Origin: Sterolibacterium sp964500605
GTDB lineage: Bacteria > Pseudomonadota > Gammaproteobacteria > Burkholderiales > Rhodocyclaceae
Reading direction: 5' to 3'
DNA: 7,544 bases
Assembly (NCBI GenBank): GCA_964500605.1
Contig: CAZCOS010000083.1
Location: 1 to 7,544, forward strand
Shown here: positions 1 through 6,171 of the stretch, in pieces
Layout of the letters: each line of letters starts with the position of its first letter
How positions within the stretch are numbered: the first letter of the stretch is position 1
The notes under the pieces: generated by a model
What the model was told of the DNA's origin: nothing
The model's database searches: none
The model's input: only the letters and a program-made list of their open reading frames with translations
Position numbers and translations under genes: made by a program

Positions 1-640
1 TGCCGAACAGGCCCACGAAGGGAGCGGTCGAGCCGACCGTGGCAAGGAAGGAGAGACCATCCTGCATGCGTCCCTGAACGGAATCGACGGCACGCTGAAT
101 CGCCATGATGGACCAGGAATTCAGATCGATCGTGCCCGGATTGGCTTTCTGGTATTGATTGACCGCATTCACACCGGTTTCGGCGATGTAGCGGAAGGGG
201 CCATCCTGCGCCAGACCTTCGATACCCTTTTCGATCGAACCGGCCGTCCAGAAGGTTTCCTGCATGTGCTTGGCCTGGCTACGCAGCTTGAATTGCTCAT
301 AGAGCTTGATGGCCAGGATGTACCACGAGCCGAAGGACATGATGAGGAGGATGAGCAAGGTCCCCTTGGCAACGAAATCGCCCTGCTTCCAGAGTGCATC
401 CAGCCCGTAGGGGTTGTCGACCGTTTCCTTGCTACTTGCCGTGTCTGCTGCGGGGGCGGCAGGCGTCGCGGAGGCGGCCGACGCGGGAACTGCAGCCGCG
501 GAGGCGGCCGAATCTGCACCCGCCGGGGCCGTGGCGGTTTCCTGGGCTTGTGCGATGCCGGAACCGAGGAACGCCGGAAGTGCCGTACCCGCAATCAGGG
601 CGGCGACAAAAAGGGACGAGAGGGATTTCTTGATGGACAT
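1..640 (-). CDS. exbB: ExbB-type proton channel subunit of the TonB system (5' complete, 3' end outside window)
   Basis: ExbB is an inner-membrane protein of the MotA/TolQ/ExbB family. With ExbD it uses the proton gradient to energise TonB. The 213 visible residues start at ATG 640, with GGAG (646-649) 5 nt upstream. Residues 1-31 look like a cleavable signal peptide (MSIKK, a hydrophobic core, then AQA before Q32). Residues 33-70 are a low-complexity Ala/Pro/Thr/Ser segment. NPYGLDALWKQGD begins at about residue 76, followed by a membrane helix near 92-112. The conserved second-helix region TVGSTAPFVGLFG ends at the window edge. ExbB proteins with this N-terminal extension are known in Pseudomonas and betaproteobacteria; E. 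coli ExbB lacks it. The gene lies 74 nt downstream of tonB on the same strand, so the two are probably co-transcribed, with exbD expected next. TolQ is unlikely given the extension and the tonB neighbour. Confidence 0.93.
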   Translation of the reverse strand, partial: MSIKKSLSSLFVAALIAGTALPAFLGSGIAQAQETATAPAGADSAASAAAVPASAASATPAAPAADTASSKETVDNPYGLDALWKQGDFVAKGTLLILLIMSFGSWYILAIKLYEQFKLRSQAKHMQETFWTAGSIEKGIEGLAQDGPFRYIAETGVNAVNQYQKANPGTIDLNSWSIMAIQRAVDSVQGRMQDGLSFLATVGSTAPFVGLFG

Positions 641-645
641 GATTT

Positions 646-649
646 CTCC
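646..649 (-). promoter_or_regulatory. Ribosome binding site of exbB
   Basis: GGAG reads on the minus strand and ends 5 nt before ATG 640. It supports this start, which is also the one that gives a complete signal peptide. Confidence 0.7.
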
Positions 650-714
650 GATACGCTCAGTGCAAGGGGTCGTTTTGAGGCCAGGTGTGCAGGAATGGAT
701 GGAATCTCCGGGTG

Positions 715-1374
715 TCACTGTTCCAGACGCCAGGTGTATTTGATGCTCGCCCAGCTTTGCTCGGGTTTGCCATCAACTGTGCCAGGCTTGAATTTACACT
801 TGCCCAGTGCAGCGCGCGCTGCCTGGTCGAGACGGTCAAAGCCGCTGGATTTTTCGATCTTGCTATCCACAACGTGACCATCCGTATTGATGAGGAAGTT
901 CACCACCACGGTGCCCTCTTCCTCAAGTCGCTTCGAAGCCGAAGGATATTCCGGCTTTTCGCAAGAACGGGCTGCGTCGATGACCGGTGCGGTTCTCACA
1001 CTCGGCTTCGGCGGAGCCACCGGTACGGGTGCAGGTGCAGCGGGAGGCGGCGGTTCCACCGGCTTCGTCGTCGTAACCGCCGTGATGGTATTGACCGGCG
1101 CGATGGAAGGTTGCGCGATATTGATCTCAGGCGGCGGAATATAGGGCGGCGGTGGTGGTGCAAGCTTGGGCGGCGGTGGTGGCGGCTTGTCGGCTTCCGG
1201 CTCTTTCTTGATTTCTTCGATGATCTTGGTTTCGATCGGCGCGCGCACGACTTCGACGACCTTACGCGCCAGGCCCGTCAAAAGGGCGTAAGCGACCATT
1301 ACGTGCAGCAGCACGACCATGGTGAAGCCGACCAGATGGTTGGTCGGTCCTTTCCGCTGCCCGGTATATTTCAT
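715..1374 (-). CDS. tonB: Energy transducer TonB
   Basis: TonB spans the periplasm and passes energy from ExbB/ExbD to TonB-dependent outer-membrane receptors. The 219-residue protein has a short cytoplasmic N-terminus and one membrane anchor at about 14-34, containing His24, which may correspond to the functional His of the E. coli anchor. The motif RKVVEVVRAPIETKIIEEIK follows. A proline-rich rod spans about 58-125, with several poly-Pro runs. A TonB C-terminal domain covers about 133-219 (CEKPEYPSASKRLEEEGTVV through SIKYTWRLEQ). I chose ATG 1374 because AGG (1382-1384) lies 7 nt upstream and the anchor then begins near the N-terminus, as is usual. An upstream in-frame TTG at 1425 would add 17 residues; it has no clear ribosome site and would run through an intergenic hairpin. 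exbB follows 74 nt downstream. Iron (Fur) control is common for such operons, but I see no convincing Fur box. Confidence 0.95.
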   Translation of the reverse strand: MKYTGQRKGPTNHLVGFTMVVLLHVMVAYALLTGLARKVVEVVRAPIETKIIEEIKKEPEADKPPPPPPKLAPPPPPYIPPPEINIAQPSIAPVNTITAVTTTKPVEPPPPAAPAPVPVAPPKPSVRTAPVIDAARSCEKPEYPSASKRLEEEGTVVVNFLINTDGHVVDSKIEKSSGFDRLDQAARAALGKCKFKPGTVDGKPEQSWASIKYTWRLEQ

Positions 1375-1381
1375 GCTTGCA

Positions 1382-1384
1382 CCT
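1382..1384 (-). promoter_or_regulatory. Ribosome binding site deciding the tonB start
   Basis: AGG (in GCAGG on the minus strand) lies 7 nt before ATG 1374. The alternative TTG at 1425 has no comparable site, so this short motif favours the 219-residue form. Confidence 0.5.
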
Positions 1385-1417
1385 GCTTCTTTCTCCAGAA
1401 TGCCTGTCAGATTTGGA

Positions 1418-1436
1418 CGTCCCAAAACGGGGGACG
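1418..1436 (-). promoter_or_regulatory. Small hairpin in the tonB leader
   Basis: A perfect 6-bp inverted repeat, CGTCCC / GGGACG, encloses a 7-nt loop. It lies 43 nt upstream of the tonB ATG in the 104-nt yacG-tonB gap. Neither strand has a T-run after it, so it does not look like an intrinsic terminator. It could be a leader structure or an operator for a dimeric regulator. A CATAAT sequence (1446-1451, minus strand) just upstream resembles a -10 box, but no good -35 is visible. The function is unknown. Confidence 0.3.
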
Positions 1437-1478
1437 CTGTAACGTATTATGGCCGATTCTGTGAAAATGACGCCCCTT

Positions 1479-1697
1479 TCAGGAAAAGGTTTCAGATTCT
1501 GATGGGTCAGCCGGCGTCGACGATGCGATCCGATAGCTTTCCGTCGCCCAGGCCCCAAAGTCCATGGTCTTGCAGCGTTCCGAGCAGAAAGGGCGATAAC
1601 GGTTTTCGACCTGCCAGGCGACCGGCTTACCACAGCTCGGGCATGCGACTTTGCGTATTGCGGAAGAAGGGGGGGGGGAAAGTGTTGTGTTATTCAC
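1479..1697 (-). CDS. yacG: DNA gyrase inhibitor YacG, zinc-binding
   Basis: YacG is a small zinc protein; the E. coli protein binds GyrB and inhibits gyrase. The 72-residue product is of typical size. The zinc site is visible as C-x2-C (Cys19, Cys22 in CPSCGKPV) and C-x3-C (Cys38, Cys42 in RPFCSERCK). It is followed by the family's DFGAWATESYRI segment and an acidic, Ser-rich tail. The start is GTG 1697. No other ATG, GTG or TTG occurs in frame between the upstream zapD stop and the first zinc cysteine, so this start is forced if the gene is intact. A run of ten C (G on the plus strand, 1669-1678) encodes residues 7-10 and makes the reading frame sensitive to slippage or sequencing error. The gene follows zapD after 27 nt, as in many beta- and gammaproteobacteria. 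Confidence 0.93.
   Translation of the reverse strand: MNNTTLSPPPSSAIRKVACPSCGKPVAWQVENRYRPFCSERCKTMDFGAWATESYRIASSTPADPSESETFS
1669..1678 (-). repeat. C10 homopolymer tract inside yacG
   Basis: Ten identical bases (C on the coding strand) lie 19 nt downstream of the GTG start of yacG and encode Ser-Pro-Pro-Pro. A one-base change in length would put the start out of frame with the zinc domain. Tracts of this kind act as slippage switches in some bacteria and are also a common place for sequencing errors. Confidence 0.9.
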
Positions 1698-1724
1698 GGA
1701 AAATCCCGGTAGCGTTCGATTCCC

Positions 1725-2486
1725 TTACAGATTGCAGAACGTCAGCTCGAAGGGAATGTCTTCAGTGGATTGACGCGTGCGGTGATCCGCACCGTGCTCG
1801 GGGCTGACGAAGCGGATGTTCAGTGCGTATTTGTTGGCACTGATTTCCGGGATACAGGGGGCTTGTCGGTCGACGCGCAGGCGGAGCATGACGGCTGTTC
1901 GGCCGGCCAGCATGAGTTGAAATGCACCATGCGTGGCAAGCTGCTGCTCGGGACGGCCCGAGGCTCGCAACAGGCGCAAAACGATGGCCAAACCGGCATG
2001 GATGGGCTGCATCGGGGCCAGCCAGCCGCTGAGAGCTTCACGACGGTTCTCCGGGTCGCGGTGCAGCCAGTAGTGATAAGCAGGCAGGTCGAATTCGCAA
2101 ACGCCTCCCGGAATGGCGGCACGATTTTTGATCGACATCAGCCATTCGTTTTCACGCAGATACTGGCCGATCTTTCCTTGCATGGCGAGCATTTGCGCAC
2201 TGGCCAGTTCGATTTCGTAGAGCGCGCCAGAAAGAGCTTCTTCGGAAATATCCGGGTTATTGCGGAAGGAGAGGAGGGTTTGACGCTGTCGTTCGAGTTC
2301 CTGAACCAGGTCGAATTTGAGGTCGGCCCGGGCGGCCACTTCGAGAATCTCGAAAATGGTCAGCAGGGCAACGTGGTGATCTTCGTGGACATCGGAATCA
2401 ATGAAGTACTGGGCCTTGACGAACAGATCCTCCAGACGCAACAAGGTGCGAATGTGCTCTTTAAGAGGATATTCGTAGGTAATCAC
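1725..2486 (-). CDS. zapD: Cell division protein ZapD (formerly YacF)
   Basis: ZapD is a cytoplasmic protein that binds the C-terminal tail of FtsZ and bundles its filaments, stabilising the division ring. The 253-residue product has the usual family length. The start ITYEYPLKEHIRTLLRLEDL closely follows the ZapD N-terminus. A helical region follows (about residues 10-115, with FEILEVAARADLKFDLVQEL and SFRNNP), then the C-terminal beta-rich part ending at FELTFCNL. The start is GTG 2486, chosen because it aligns with the family N-terminus; no strong ribosome site is visible before it. It sits between coaE (95 nt upstream) and yacG (27 nt downstream), the standard coaE-zapD-yacG order. Its TAA stop is in the same frame as the yacG start, with nine sense codons between stop and start. 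Confidence 0.95.
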   Translation of the reverse strand: MITYEYPLKEHIRTLLRLEDLFVKAQYFIDSDVHEDHHVALLTIFEILEVAARADLKFDLVQELERQRQTLLSFRNNPDISEEALSGALYEIELASAQMLAMQGKIGQYLRENEWLMSIKNRAAIPGGVCEFDLPAYHYWLHRDPENRREALSGWLAPMQPIHAGLAIVLRLLRASGRPEQQLATHGAFQLMLAGRTAVMLRLRVDRQAPCIPEISANKYALNIRFVSPEHGADHRTRQSTEDIPFELTFCNL

Positions 2487-2581
2487 GCGGCACGCTGGAG
2501 GCTGTCAGGCATCAGGCAAGGGGAGGCGAACCGACCGGCAGGGAAAATATCCGGGGATTCTGAACGATTCGTGCATAAAGC

Positions 2582-3235
2582 TCAACCATCCGTCAAGGAT
2601 TTTTTTGCAGCGACCATCGCGAGGTACTTCTGGTGCAGGTGGGCAACCTGTGTGCGCAGGTGATCCAGATCACCATCATTGTCGATGACTTCATTGGCCA
2701 CGGCCCGCCTTGCCTCGCGCGTGGCCTGGGTGGCCATGATGCGGCGAACTTCTTCGGCTTCGAGTCCGCTGCGCTTCATGACGCGGCTGACCTGGGTTTC
2801 TTCACTGCAATCAACGACGAGAATGCGAGCCACACGATTACGATAGGTTCCGGACTCGACAAGCAAGGGCACCACCAGCACGACGTAGGGCGAGCCCGAG
2901 GCGTGGGCAGCCCGGCAACGCTGGCGACTTTCGTAGCCAATCATGGGGTGGAGAATGAGCTCCAGACGTTTTTTGGCGGTGGGGTCGCTGAAAACCAGTT
3001 TGCGCATGGCGGCCCGGTCCAGTGAACCGTCGGGCGCGATGAGCGTATCGCCAAATGTTTTCCGGATGTCTTCCATGGCGGCCCCGTTGGGGGCTGTGAG
3101 TGCGTGGGCGATGCGATCGACGTCGATGACGGCCACGCCCAATTCGGCGAACAGTTCGGCAGCTGCACTTTTTCCGCTGCCGATTCCGCCGGTCAAGCCC
3201 AGAATGCGTGTGTCGTCGGTGGTGGCGATGGTCAT
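2582..3235 (-). CDS. coaE: Dephospho-CoA kinase
   Basis: CoaE catalyses the last step of coenzyme A synthesis: ATP-dependent phosphorylation of the 3'-hydroxyl of dephospho-CoA, in the cytoplasm. The 217-residue protein begins its nucleoside-kinase core with the P-loop GGIGSGKS (16-23). The VIDVDRIAHAL segment (36-46) carries the substrate-side acidic residues. LHPMIG (95-100), VVPLLVES (121-128) and the lid-type segment MATQATREARRAVANEVIDN (167-186) are also family features. Length and motif order are complete, so the enzyme is probably active. The ATG start overlaps the TGA stop of the upstream SPOR-protein gene (ATGA), suggesting translational coupling. A pilD or pilBC block often precedes coaE in related bacteria; here the SPOR gene does instead. 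Confidence 0.97.
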   Translation of the reverse strand: MTIATTDDTRILGLTGGIGSGKSAAAELFAELGVAVIDVDRIAHALTAPNGAAMEDIRKTFGDTLIAPDGSLDRAAMRKLVFSDPTAKKRLELILHPMIGYESRQRCRAAHASGSPYVVLVVPLLVESGTYRNRVARILVVDCSEETQVSRVMKRSGLEAEEVRRIMATQATREARRAVANEVIDNDGDLDHLRTQVAHLHQKYLAMVAAKKSLTDG

Positions 3236-3909
3236 GGGTTTGGACAGTCTTCTTGAGGTTTTTCGGTCAGATTCAGGGTTTCGAGCAGGGCGGGCAGTGG
3301 CCCGGCCAGCAGCGGCTGCGGCCCGCGTACCGTAATCCGGGCCTTGGACATGGCTCGCGGGTGAGCAGAGATGATGGCGGAACGAATGCCGTGCCGGGTC
3401 AAGTCTTGCAGACGAACCGACGCCGCTTCGGGCGTGCTGAAAACCCCGAGGGAAATGGCAAAGCGGCCTGTGCTGTCGTCACGCATCAGGGCCGCATCGG
3501 TAATCCCGAGCCGACGGATTTCCTGCATCTTCCGTTCTGTCGTGGCCTTGTCGGGCAGAGCCGGAATGTGCACCCAACGCGCCGAACCGGCTTCCTCAAC
3601 CACACGGGTGAACTTTAGGTCCTTCAGGCCAAGCTCGGCCTGGGCGCGATCCATCAATTTCTGCGCCTCGTCCGGGCTGAGCTCCTTGATCAGCCGACAG
3701 GCTTGAACCACCGGGGGCGGTTTCAGGCGTTCTGCGGCTTCTTCAGCGGTCAAAGGAGATATCCGCAGCTTTTCCGGATCAAGCTGCCGACCGACGCGCA
3801 AAGGCTCACGGCCATCATCCAGACGGCCGAAATACTCCTGGCTCCAGGCGAAAACGAGCAGATTGACCAGAAGCAGCAACAGAAAAACGCTGCGCCAGAA
3901 AATTACCAT
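3232..3909 (-). CDS. Membrane-anchored SPOR-domain protein
   Basis: The 225-residue product has a very short cytoplasmic N-terminus (VIFWR) and one hydrophobic segment at about 5-22 (SVFLLLLLVNLLVFAW), which acts as a signal anchor. A variable linker follows, with a Pro-rich spot at 64-66. A SPOR-like domain spans about 111-185: ARWVHIPALPDKATTERKMQ, a linker, then RFAISLGVFSTPEAASVRLQ. SPOR domains bind peptidoglycan strands lacking stem peptides, typically at the division septum, so a periplasmic envelope or division role is likely but not shown. The gene starts 23 nt after trpB2 and its stop overlaps the coaE start by 4 nt. I recall SPOR-type genes next to coaX in other betaproteobacteria. 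It resembles no specific named protein (DamX, DedD or FtsN) closely enough to give a symbol. Confidence 0.85.
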   Translation of the reverse strand: MVIFWRSVFLLLLLVNLLVFAWSQEYFGRLDDGREPLRVGRQLDPEKLRISPLTAEEAAERLKPPPVVQACRLIKELSPDEAQKLMDRAQAELGLKDLKFTRVVEEAGSARWVHIPALPDKATTERKMQEIRRLGITDAALMRDDSTGRFAISLGVFSTPEAASVRLQDLTRHGIRSAIISAHPRAMSKARITVRGPQPLLAGPLPALLETLNLTEKPQEDCPNP

Positions 3910-3932
3910 GAACGTCGCAAGCCCTGGAAGGT

Positions 3933-5285
3933 TCAGCCCACCTTGGGCAGACGGTGCAGCGCGGCTTCGATGGCTTCGGCTGGGTAGGCGTAGTTTTCGA
4001 GTTGGCCGGCAAAATACTTGTCGTAGGAGGCCATATCGAAGTGGCCGTGACCAGACAGACAGAAGAGCAAGGTCTTCGGCTCGCCGGTTTCCTTGCAGTG
4101 CAAGGCTTCATCGATACAGGCGCGAATGGCGTGATTGGATTCGGGAGCGGGGATGATGCCTTCGGCACGGGCGAACTGCACGCCAGCATCGAAGGTCGCA
4201 AGCTGATTGACGGCCAGCGCTTCGATGAGCCCTTCCTTGTAGAGCTGTGACACGAGCGGCGAATCACCGTGATAGCGCAGACCGCCCGCGTGAATGCCAG
4301 GGGGCACGAAGTCGTGACCGAGGGTATACATCAGCATCAGGGGCGTGTAGCCCGAGGAATCGCCGTAGTCGTAGGCGTAGTGACCCCGGGTGAGGGTCGG
4401 GCAGGAAGCCGGTTCAACTGCGACGAGGCGCACCTTCTTCCCCGCAGCCTTGTCGGCAAGGAAAGGGAAAGCGATGCCGCCGAAGTTGGAGCCCCCACCG
4501 CAGGCCGCGAAAACGACATCAGGATAAGCCCCGATCTTTTCAAACTGCTTCTTGGCCTCCAGACCGATGACGCTCTGGTGCAGCACAACGTGATTGAGCA
4601 CCGAGCCGAGCACATAGTTCGTGTCGGCACGCGAGGCGGCTTCTTCGACGGCTTCGGAAATGGCGATGCCCAACGAGCCCGGGCTTTCCGGATCCTGTGC
4701 AAGGATGTCCCGCCCGGCCTGCGTGTGCGGGCTGGGGCTGGGGAAGACTTCGGCACCCCAGGTTTGCATCAGCGAACGACGAAAAGCTTTCTGCTCGTAG
4801 CTGACGCGCACCATATAGACGCGCACTTCCAGTCCGAACATCTGTCCAGCCAGGGCGATGGACGAGCCCCATTGGCCCGCACCGGTTTCGGTGGTCAGCC
4901 GCTTGATGCCCGCTTGCTTGTTGTAATACGCTTGAGGCACGGCGGAATTGGGTTTGTGCGAACCTGCGGGGGAGACGCCTTCGTACTTGTAGTAAATCTT
5001 CGCCGGGGTGCCGAGCAGTTGCTCTAGCCGACGGGCGCGACACAGCGGGGCCGGACGCCACAGACGGTAAATTTCGCGAACCTCTTCCGGAATCGCAATC
5101 CATCGTTGCGCCGACATTTCCTGCTCCAGCAGGTTGGCCGGGAAAATCTCCAGCATTTTTTCAGGCGCGACCGGCTTGCCGTCTCCCCCCAGCGGCGGAG
5201 CGGGTGGGTTGGGCATGTCGGCGACAACGTTATACCAATGCGTCGGAATGTCCGATTCATCGAGCTGAATGCGAAGATTGTCCAT
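3933..5285 (-). CDS. trpB2: TrpB-like PLP-dependent enzyme (TrpB2 family)
   Basis: This is a fold-type II PLP enzyme related to the tryptophan synthase beta subunit, which joins indole and serine to make tryptophan. At 450 residues it is longer than classical TrpB (about 400) and fits the TrpB2 family. The PLP lysine is Lys111 in AGSHKPNSA. The catalytic glutamate is Glu133 in TTETGAGQWG. The phosphate-binding loop is CGGGSNFGG (262-270). PESNHAI (381-387) and FCLSGHGHFDMASYDKY (408-424) complete the active site and C-terminus. The extended N-terminal region with IPTHWYNVVADMPNPPAPPL is characteristic of TrpB2. GGAG (5291-5294) lies 5 nt before ATG 5285. No trpA is nearby, so indole salvage by a stand-alone enzyme, or serine deamination as proposed for some TrpB2 proteins, is more likely than normal tryptophan synthase assembly. 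It interrupts an otherwise cofactor and envelope gene block. Confidence 0.93.
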   Translation of the reverse strand: MDNLRIQLDESDIPTHWYNVVADMPNPPAPPLGGDGKPVAPEKMLEIFPANLLEQEMSAQRWIAIPEEVREIYRLWRPAPLCRARRLEQLLGTPAKIYYKYEGVSPAGSHKPNSAVPQAYYNKQAGIKRLTTETGAGQWGSSIALAGQMFGLEVRVYMVRVSYEQKAFRRSLMQTWGAEVFPSPSPHTQAGRDILAQDPESPGSLGIAISEAVEEAASRADTNYVLGSVLNHVVLHQSVIGLEAKKQFEKIGAYPDVVFAACGGGSNFGGIAFPFLADKAAGKKVRLVAVEPASCPTLTRGHYAYDYGDSSGYTPLMLMYTLGHDFVPPGIHAGGLRYHGDSPLVSQLYKEGLIEALAVNQLATFDAGVQFARAEGIIPAPESNHAIRACIDEALHCKETGEPKTLLFCLSGHGHFDMASYDKYFAGQLENYAYPAEAIEAALHRLPKVG

Positions 5286-5290
5286 GAAAA

Positions 5291-5294
5291 CTCC
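5291..5294 (-). promoter_or_regulatory. Ribosome binding site of trpB2
   Basis: GGAG on the minus strand ends 5 nt before ATG 5285 and fixes this start. It lies immediately after the terminator-like hairpin and its T-rich run. Confidence 0.65.
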
Positions 5295-5296
5295 GG

Positions 5297-5318
5297 AAGA
5301 AAAAGGGGCGCGAAGCCC
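5297..5318 (-). terminator. Possible weak intrinsic terminator between coaX and trpB2
   Basis: On the minus strand GGGC-TTCGC-GCCC forms a 4-bp all-GC stem with a 5-nt loop, followed by C and then TTTTTCTT. It is in the 72-nt gap after coaX and just before the trpB2 ribosome site. The stem is short, so termination would be partial at best. It may uncouple trpB2 from birA-coaX or act as a leader structure. No promoter for trpB2 is evident after it. Confidence 0.35.
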
Positions 5319-5357
5319 AGGCGATCAAGTGTTCAAGCGGCTCATCAATTGACCTGG

Positions 5358-6167
5358 CTATCTCGTTACCTCGTCGTCAGACAAGGCAATGCGAAGCAAG
5401 CCTTCAAGCACGAGATTTTCAACGCGACGCACGGGAATGTCCAGCAAAGGAACGACACTTCCCGCCGCACCGCCAGAAAGCAGACAGATTGCGCCGGCTG
5501 ATGTGGTTTGCGTGCTCAATAGTCGGAACATGCGCTCGATCGCTCCGGCGGTCGCTTGCAGACAACCACTGACAATGGCCGCATGGGTGTGGCGCGGCAA
5601 GGCCTGGAAATCGCTCTCGGCCAAAGGAAGCTGGGCCGTCCCTCCCGCAAGCACACGTCGCATCAGATCCACGCCCGGCAGGATCAAGCCGCCCTGAAAC
5701 CGTCCGGCTGCATCCAGATGATCGACCGTCGTGGCCGTCCCCGCATTGACGACCAGACAAGCCGTGCCCGGCAGGAGGTGATGTGCGCCGATAAGAGCCG
5801 CCCAACGGTCGGCCCCCAGCCGTTCCGGCTGATCGTAGCCGTTCGTCACACCGCATTGTGAGTACCTGCTTTCATTCCAAAGCAGGCGTAGACTCACTTT
5901 TTCTGAAACACGCTCAAGATCGGCGCGCGCGGTGGAGGCCGCAACGATGCAAGCCGTGGCCCGGGTCGGGCGGATTTCTTCGGGCAGATTCTCAAGAATA
6001 CCGCCGAGGCGGGCAAGATCATCCAGCGGCAGGGCATCCTGACCCAACCAGCGGTTTTCCACGCAAGACCACAGCCCCCACTTCAGACGTGTGTTGCCAC
6101 AATCCAGACAAAGGTGCGTTTTCTGTTTCTGCTGTTCCTGCTGTAACTTCGGAGCCTTCGTCGTCAT
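5358..6167 (-). CDS. coaX: Type III pantothenate kinase CoaX
   Basis: CoaX phosphorylates pantothenate, the first committed step of CoA synthesis, and belongs to the ASKHA fold. The 269-residue protein shows the phosphate-binding DCGNTRLKW (22-30), LGADRWAALIGA (117-128) with the catalytic-type Asp119, and VNAGTATTVD (140-149). GGLILPGVDLMRRVL (159-173) and the C-terminal VENLVLEGLL (249-258) also fit. The start is ATG 6167, preceded by a strong AGGAGGAG (6177-6184) with 9-nt spacing. The open frame extends upstream into birA, but those codons overlap birA in another frame and do not look like CoaX. The gap after the birA stop is 4 nt, so translation is probably coupled. Residues 8-16 are unusually Gln/Lys-rich (LQQEQQKQK). 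In Bordetella the homologous family member is called Baf; that name is an alternative label. Confidence 0.96.
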   Translation of the reverse strand: MTTKAPKLQQEQQKQKTHLCLDCGNTRLKWGLWSCVENRWLGQDALPLDDLARLGGILENLPEEIRPTRATACIVAASTARADLERVSEKVSLRLLWNESRYSQCGVTNGYDQPERLGADRWAALIGAHHLLPGTACLVVNAGTATTVDHLDAAGRFQGGLILPGVDLMRRVLAGGTAQLPLAESDFQALPRHTHAAIVSGCLQATAGAIERMFRLLSTQTTSAGAICLLSGGAAGSVVPLLDIPVRRVENLVLEGLLRIALSDDEVTR

Positions 6168-6171
6168 GTTG

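Noticed and set aside
155..877. Long plus-strand open frame of 240 codons across exbB and the exbB-tonB gap
   Set aside because: It is the exact antisense of the exbB codon frame, has low-complexity Arg/Gly content, and carries no recognisable domain. Long antisense frames are expected opposite GC-rich genes.
1440..1478. Possible Fur box (TGAAAATGA-like half site) upstream of tonB
   Set aside because: Only one poor half site is visible and the second half is missing. Fur control of tonB is plausible from other species but not shown here.
2505..2522. Short tandem repeat (GCCTGA repeated) in the coaE-zapD gap
   Set aside because: It is two copies of a 7-nt unit only, with no further copies in the window; likely chance.
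1770..2663. Plus-strand open frame of 297 codons opposite zapD and the end of coaE
   Set aside because: It runs antisense through two clearly conserved genes and the gap between them. The protein resembles no family, and the opposite strand explains the region fully.
4269..5027. Plus-strand open frame of 252 codons opposite trpB2
   Set aside because: The trpB2 frame has a full set of active-site motifs; this one has none and is an antisense shadow.
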